From: Hippopus hippopus
Lineage: Eukaryota > Mollusca > Bivalvia > Cardiida > Cardiidae
Direction of reading: 5' to 3'
NCBI GenBank assembly: GCA_946811185.2
Contig: OX328106.1
Span: 42,048,311 to 42,112,310 of the forward strand
Length of the DNA: 64,000 nucleotides
Every line of letters starts with the position of its first letter. The first letter of the stretch is position 1. Below are positions 58,788 through 64,000 of this stretch, one piece after another. Below the pieces are notes generated by a model that was not told where the DNA came from, made no database searches, and saw only the letters and a list, made by a program, of their open reading frames with translations. The translations under genes and the position numbers were made by a program.

Positions 58788-58862
58788 CTCTCTTTGGCTC
58801 AGTGGTTATGGTGTTGGCCTTTCGTCCGGGCGTTCTAGGTTCGAATCCTGCCCGGTCCCTGT
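58788..58862 (+). repeat. tRNA-like pol III promoter (A and B boxes), not an intact tRNA
   Basis: TGGCTCAGTGGTTA (A box, 58795-58808) and GGTTCGAATCC (B box, 58838-58848) have the spacing found in tRNA genes. Neither the acceptor nor the D stem can pair. It is probably a SINE head or decayed tRNA copy; a matching head fragment lies at 45563-45582. Confidence 0.7.
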
Positions 58863-59222
58863 ATTTCTGCTATGCATTTGTTTCTTTGTTACGGACTTTG
58901 TTCGTAAGACAATACTGTCGTAAACCATCGATTGATCAATTATTTAATTAAGGAACCAATCAATCAATATGGCGTACAATCTATCTATTGTTTTCTCTGT
59001 TTCGCTAATTAATATACATATATCATGAGTGAACTCTTGATGGTTAGTAAAAAAAAAACACGGAGAAACGTAGCTGTTCGCCACGAGCAGTTCCCTCATT
59101 TTGTCACATTGATCTCAAAACGTCGAATTCTGCAAGACACTGAAAGATATCTTGTTCAAGGGATAATTTAAAAAGGGTTGCGTTAACTTCAAATTTTGCA
59201 CAGATTGTTTTTTCGGATAAAA

Positions 59223-59433
59223 TTAACCCTTATCCTGCTGAATAAATTAAATGAAACTTGTCAAGCCGATAGTTAAAACCTACATGATGCGATTTTAGAA
59301 GCATTTTGAAGAAAAATATCTCCTTATCGGAAAGTGTAGATCCAAGATCAGACTGCACGTCATGTGCAGTCTGATCTTGATCTACACTGTCCGCAAAAGG
59401 TCAGCGAGTCGCGATTGGCAGCCTAAGGGTTAA
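59223..59433 (+). mobile_element. family B MITE
   Basis: Complete 211-bp copy with TTAA at both ends; ends TTAACCCTTATCCTGCTGAA and GCAGCCTAAGGGTTAA. Confidence 0.95.
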
Positions 59434-59687
59434 GGGTCTGTGAAAATTGATACCACACTCTAGGGGTGGTGCGACCACCCATCTGTTAAAAATCTAATCT
59501 CCAATCCCAGCAAAACCCAATATTTTACGGCTCTAATTGGGCTGAAAATTTCTATGTTTAAACCATCTTGACCGTACACTGTTGATTTGACGTTAAAAAC
59601 AGATAATATGTCCGTGTCAGAACTCATGAGAAAAACGTCCACAAGTCACAGTTTCTACGATTGAATGGCTTTGTTAGCATGGAACTA

Positions 59688-59938
59688 TTAACCATCTACC
59701 TGACAGTCCTGTATTTTAACGATCCTGTGGAAGAAGCTGTAGGCATTTATAGAACATTTGTGGGAAAAAAAAGGGGGGGAAAAATGCTGGTACACAGCAT
59801 TTTTTTCTTTTCCACACTATGTTCATTACCCTTTTAACGACAAATTTCATTATTTGTAAGATACCTTCAAAATGGTTACGATTTGGGCTAGTCTTAAAGT
59901 TTGACGTTTGGTATAGTGAAATTGTTAAGAGGCCTGTG
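59688..59938 (+). mobile_element. family A MITE
   Basis: TTAACCATCTACCTGACAGT to GAAATTGTTAA; hairpin recognisable as AAAATGCTGGTACACAGC. Confidence 0.75.
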
Positions 59939-60540
59939 AAAGAGGAGACAAGGAGGCCAAAAAAAGGGGGATTTTAGAAGTGTTTAACATCTCTTACAAC
60001 AATATTTAAGATTTAAGTCTTATCACAGCGACAACTCTTATATTGTTGTAACTGTTCTGGATGTGAGCAGTTCTAGGTCAAATATACGACAAAACAGACA
60101 AGAACCATTAATGTGCAGCAGACCTCTTTTGAGAGCCTGAATTCTGTGCATATTTAACAATGCTCAGCTTTAATTCCAATTAGAAGTTGACAAACAGATC
60201 GGGGGGGGGGGGGGGGGGCACGGCAAAGCAAAGACGATAAATCGGCAGCACTTCGGAACACTTGGGGTTAAAGCAATAAAACTGAAGACGGAAACCTCAT
60301 CAATTCATTAACAACTTAATTTACGAGACATGTCAAGGAAAAATGACCCTAACCAAAACTTTGCGAACGCGTGCAAATAACTCTGTCATAGCAAAAATGC
60401 TCCCACGATTGTAATTATCACTGACGAACGAGGTTTTTTTTCGTCTTGCAATTTGCCAATTTAACGTTGTAGCCAAAGAATAAATATATATAACTGGCAA
60501 ATAGCAATTTCTTCTCTGCCAAATTTATTTCACTTTAATT
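59939..60540. other. intergenic, nothing recognised
   Basis: Contains a G homopolymer at 60200-60218; otherwise unremarkable AT-rich sequence. Similar gene-free stretches without a recognised element lie at 60725-61170, 61380-61780, 62000-62345 and 62565-63050. Confidence 0.45.
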
Positions 60541-60542
60541 CA

Positions 60543-60722
60543 AGCCATACTCCGACAAAAAAAAAGGGTTCAATGCATCTCCTTGATCGCCATACCAAGC
60601 GAGTCATTGCACAATTATGGATCCATGAAATCCATTTTGTCATCACCGACTGAATAATGAGGTAGACTGGTCCTTTGACATGCAGAAAATTGACCAATAG
60701 CAAAAAGTTTCAATCCAGGTTG
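60543..60722 (+). mobile_element. family C element, right part missing
   Basis: AGCCATACTCCGACAAAAAAA start; sequence matches through AAAAAGTTTCAATCCAGGTT, then stops in the hairpin. Confidence 0.8.
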
Positions 60723-61172
60723 ATTATTCCAGCAAGCGATTTGTTTGTCTTACTGAATGAAGAAGAAAACCTTCGCTTTTCTTTTTTTTTTTGTTTTTCA
60801 ATGGTATGTTCGTATTTAACGCTAATCTAAGAAAATGTTCTGCAATGGAACGGCGACCAGAGTACCTATTCGTATGCTATTTACAAATAACTACAACAGG
60901 ACCGTCCTTTCTGTGGCGGCCATTACCCATCTTAGCCCAATCTATAATGAAACTTTTTAAGATCTGATTATATCATATGCCGTTACTGGCTTTACGCTTC
61001 CCTTACTGCCAATTGATACTACAGTTTTTTCGGTAGCTACGTTATCTACGGCATCTGATCTGAATCTACGTTGATCATTGCCAATTTTTGTAGAAAACAG
61101 ACTAAAGCGAACCATTGTTGAATAACAAAACTACTGTTCATGAGAGATTGAATTAACAATTTCCAAAACAGC

Positions 61173-61375
61173 CCCTTGTTTAAACGGCCTGATGAGGAAG
61201 GCTTTTGAAAAAAATTGTGAGAAAAGGAGAAAATGTATATCAGCATCTTTTCCTCTTCCCTCGATGTTTTTCCAACACTTTCACACGGACAAATCCAATC
61301 GTGTGAGTCACATTTTACATGATTTCGGTTGTGAAGATTACTAGATTTTGTCATCTGGTAAATTGTAAAAAATCA
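61173..61375 (+). mobile_element. family A MITE remnant
   Basis: GGCCTGATGAGGAAGGCTTT, GAGAAAAGGAGAAAATG and TTTGTCATCTGGTAAATTG blocks in order; ends eroded. Confidence 0.6.
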
Positions 61376-61783
61376 TTTACAACCTTTGAAATATTCATTT
61401 ATTTTTCAAATTTGCAAATTCATAGTAGTAAGCCCATCTTGGCTTGACCTGACCCCTTATCATGTTATTCCCGGGGTCCAAAATCAATTGCCTCTGAAGG
61501 GGAATGTGATTAGATGCATTCGTCTCGACATGGCCTCTTAATTATAACAAATAGGGGTCTAGTGGCCCACCAAATGCCCCTAATCAACTTGTTATCGGGA
61601 AGAGGACGCGCAAGTAAGATGTTTCGCAGAATCACTGCGGTTCGTACAAATTGATTAGTTTTTGATTGACCGACTGTTAGAATTACACGTCCGTGATTTA
61701 TGACCTCCGGTTTTTGAGCGATTAATACAAAGTGATTTTTGTAAATTTGGAAGATACTCTGCCGATTTTTATTGAATGAACTG

Positions 61784-61995
61784 TAACCCTTAACCTGCTA
61801 AATAAGTGAAATGAAACTTTCAAGGCGATAGCAAAACCCATAATTTCAAAGGTATTCTTTTGGAAAGGGGGGGGGGGTGATCTCCTTAGTGGACAGTGCA
61901 GATTCAAGATCAGACTGCACGTTCTGTGCAGTCTGATCTTGATCTACACTGTCCGCCAAAGGTCCTTCAGTCGCTCTTAGCAGCCTAAAGGTTAG
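61784..61995 (+). mobile_element. family B MITE
   Basis: Near full-length, GTAACCCTTAACCTGCTAAA to GCCTAAAGGTTAG, with a G homopolymer expanded inside (61866-61877). Confidence 0.92.
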
Positions 61996-62349
61996 GATGA
62001 TTATAAGGATGAATTGGGTTCCTTTTTTAGTGAGTTAAATCCGCACTTTCATGTTTAGACACATTTTTTTTCTGACATGAAGGGATTAGTCCAGTTCCTG
62101 ATAAAAAAAAGAATGAAGAAAAAGAAAATACACAGAACATGCACGTGTATTATATTTTCATAACATAGAACAGATATTCAGTATTTGAATATTACATTTC
62201 CCCCCCCCCCCAATTAAATGGAGGTATTTACCTGGGCAAGTGGGGACGGGTGATCAGCTGTACAAAGCTTTATAAATTTGTGTTTTTAACTTTAAGTCGT
62301 TGGAGGCGTTAGTCAAGGATCTTTTAAATCGGTACCACTTCATGTTTCC

Positions 62350-62560
62350 CCTTATTCGAAGCACTCTCTGTGAAAAGATGTTTTAAAGCACCTGCAAAAA
62401 GTACCTTCCTATGTCAATCTGCACAGGCTGACACGAGTCGAAACGTTTTGCAGTTTGTTAATTTTCCGGATGTCAAAGGACCATTCTACCTCCAGATTCA
62501 GTCGGTTTTCAGCTAAAGTGGATTTTATGGATCCATAATTATGGGATGTCTTGCTCATTT
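62350..62560 (-). mobile_element. family C element, diverged
   Basis: GCACTCTCTGTGAAAAGATG, CAATCTGCACAGGCTGACAC and GGATCCATAATTATGGGATG in order; the right terminus is lost. Confidence 0.7.
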
Positions 62561-63051
62561 ATAGTTTGCTGTGCCATACAACTACCGGTTGACTAACGAG
62601 ATAAGACATTTGTTAGAAAATTGTCATTCTACGTTTCTACTTTCATTTTCTGACGATACTTTAGTTTGAAAACCAAATTCGCCTGGAGAAAATAAAACAT
62701 TAATTTTTGCACAGAGAAGTTTTGTAAAGTGAAATCTTGATGCATGTAACTTTAAGAAAAAGGATAAAAATCTGACTTAATCAGAACTTTTTTGTCAAAC
62801 GTTAGGAGTGCAATGTCATTCTACGTTATTTTTCTCTTATCTATATTCGTATCTACCAATTTCACTAAATATCAACATAATAATCAATTAAACTGTTAGA
62901 ATTATGACTATTTATAATATCAAATGTAATTACATAAATCTATGTTGTCATAATTGCCTGTTTTCCCACGCTATCATATCAAAATTTTGGGGTTATTTTG
63001 AAGGTACCGGTTTATAAACCCAACCCTAAGTTGGTTTAGATTCAATTCTAC

Positions 63052-63322
63052 ATGAGCCAAGCTCTGTGAAAAGGGGGCTTGATGCATCTGCGAAAAGTGT
63101 CGACCCATCTCAGTCTGTGCAGTCTGCACACGCTGATCTGGGCCGAAACTTTTCGCTATTGGTCAATTTTCTGTATGTTCAAGGACCAGTCTAGCCTATC
63201 TAATGAATAAGTCGGTTGTTAAAAAAGTGGATGTTATGGATCCATAAGTATGTGATGGCATGCTTGGCATCATGGATCACGGAGATGCATTAAGCCCCTT
63301 TTTGTTGGAGCATGGCTCATTT
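63052..63322 (-). mobile_element. family C element
   Basis: TGAGCCAAGCTCTGTGAAAAG to GGAGCATGGCTCA; the core pairs CAGTCTGTGCAGTCTGCACA with GCTGATCTGGG imperfectly. Confidence 0.9.
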
Positions 63323-63342
63323 ATTTTGCCACTCTGTTTACC

Positions 63343-63573
63343 TTAAATCTTTACCAAACGACAAAATTTTGGTCTAGTCCAAATCAGAGCATATGCACAC
63401 GACAATTGAAATGTGGCTCTAGTAACAGAATTTGTTTTTGATAGGGTAGAAAACATGGTGGGGAAAAAAAAGAGAGAAAATGCTGATTACTAGCATTTTT
63501 TCTTTTTCCCACTGTTTTCAATGCCTTCTTTATGTTTCCAGGGTCGTTTGGGAATTTGTGGTCAAGGGTTTAG
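63343..63573 (-). mobile_element. family A MITE
   Basis: TTAAATCTTTACCAAACGAC to GTGGTCAAGGGTTTAG, abutting a family C element on its left. Confidence 0.85.
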
Positions 63574-63775
63574 ACTTGGATGATAAATATTCCCGTATGA
63601 CAACAACAACAACAACAATAACAACAATCGGTCTAATGCCTCATAGTGATTTACCCAGTCCATAAAAGTGTGCAATAATTTCTTGAAATCTTTATAGGGG
63701 TTGGGAAGGAGGGTTGTTTATATTTTTTTTTAACTGATATAGCATTTCCAGTTTGATTATTTGGCGCTCAAAGTG

Positions 63776-64000
63776 TTAACTCTGTACCAAACGACATAAT
63801 TTTAGACTGGTCTAACTTGAAAGTATTTGCAGACGACAAAATAAAAGTGACTGAAAATTTGAAATTTGTTTTGTGAAGAGTAGAAAACAATGTGGAAAAA
63901 GGAGAAAATGCTGGTTACCAGCATTTTCTCCTTTTCCCACAATGTTTTCAAAAGGCTTCTTTCTCAGGGTTGTTAAAAGTCGGGATTGTGTGGTAAAGGG
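63776..64000 (-). mobile_element. family A MITE, cut by the window edge
   Basis: TTAACTCTGTACCAAACGAC to GTGTGGTAAAGGG at the last base; only the final TTAA is missing. Core hairpin intact. Confidence 0.92.

Noticed and set aside
58788..58862. tRNA gene
   Set aside because: A and B boxes are good, but the acceptor (CTCTCTT against CCGGTCC) and D stem (GCTC against TGGT) do not pair, and the T stem is imperfect.

Overview
The window reads as intron-rich animal nuclear DNA, most likely from a heterodont bivalve mollusc. Species is not resolvable by eye. The host call rests on short exons of two deeply conserved metazoan genes, AT-rich introns packed with short palindromic transposons, V-SINE-like retroposons with a tRNA-like head, and tandem-array elements bounded by GCTCACCTGAGC of a kind common in bivalves. 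No viral, bacterial, rRNA, intact tRNA or CRISPR feature was found.

Layout. (1) 1-16752, plus strand: the last ten coding exons of a MYST histone acetyltransferase, KAT7/HBO1; its first exons lie upstream of the window. (2) 16753-34700: gene-free DNA dominated by a tandem segmental duplication of about 6.5 kb (about 20236-26840 and 27200-33625). (3) 34733-53227, plus strand: a complete 12-exon sideroflexin-5 gene (SFXN5, 321 codons), including a 15-codon first exon and one GC-AG intron. (4) 53228-64000: 3' flank, with a second, older tandem duplication (about 53505-54065 and 54775-55845), then repeats and sequence in which I recognise no gene. The two genes are not a functional unit: one acts on chromatin in the nucleus, the other in the mitochondrial inner membrane.

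Mobile elements are the distinctive content. Labels used here: family A, about 230 bp, TTAA targets, core hairpin around ATGCTGGTAACCAGCAT, about 45 copies; family B, about 205 bp, TTAA targets, core hairpin GATCAGACTGCAC/GTGCAGTCTGATC; family C, about 270 bp, ends GAGCCATGCTCTG and CAGAGCATGGCTC; family D, 261 bp with two hairpins; family E, 1.0-1.5 kb, ends TGGTCTAAGGGAGAAAACTC; family F, Helentron-like elements carrying 166-bp or 145-bp tandem arrays; family G, a palindrome built on GATTGGCTAAACC; family H, 72-356 bp with 8-bp target duplications; and V-SINE-like retroposons. None carries a recognisable transposase, so all would depend on enzymes encoded elsewhere.

The most informative observations are natural insertion experiments. 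The two copies of each segmental duplication differ by individual insertions, giving empty and filled site pairs that define element ends and target sites. Several elements are nested inside others, which gives relative ages. All family labels, superfamily assignments and the species guess are inferences from reading; no database search was possible.
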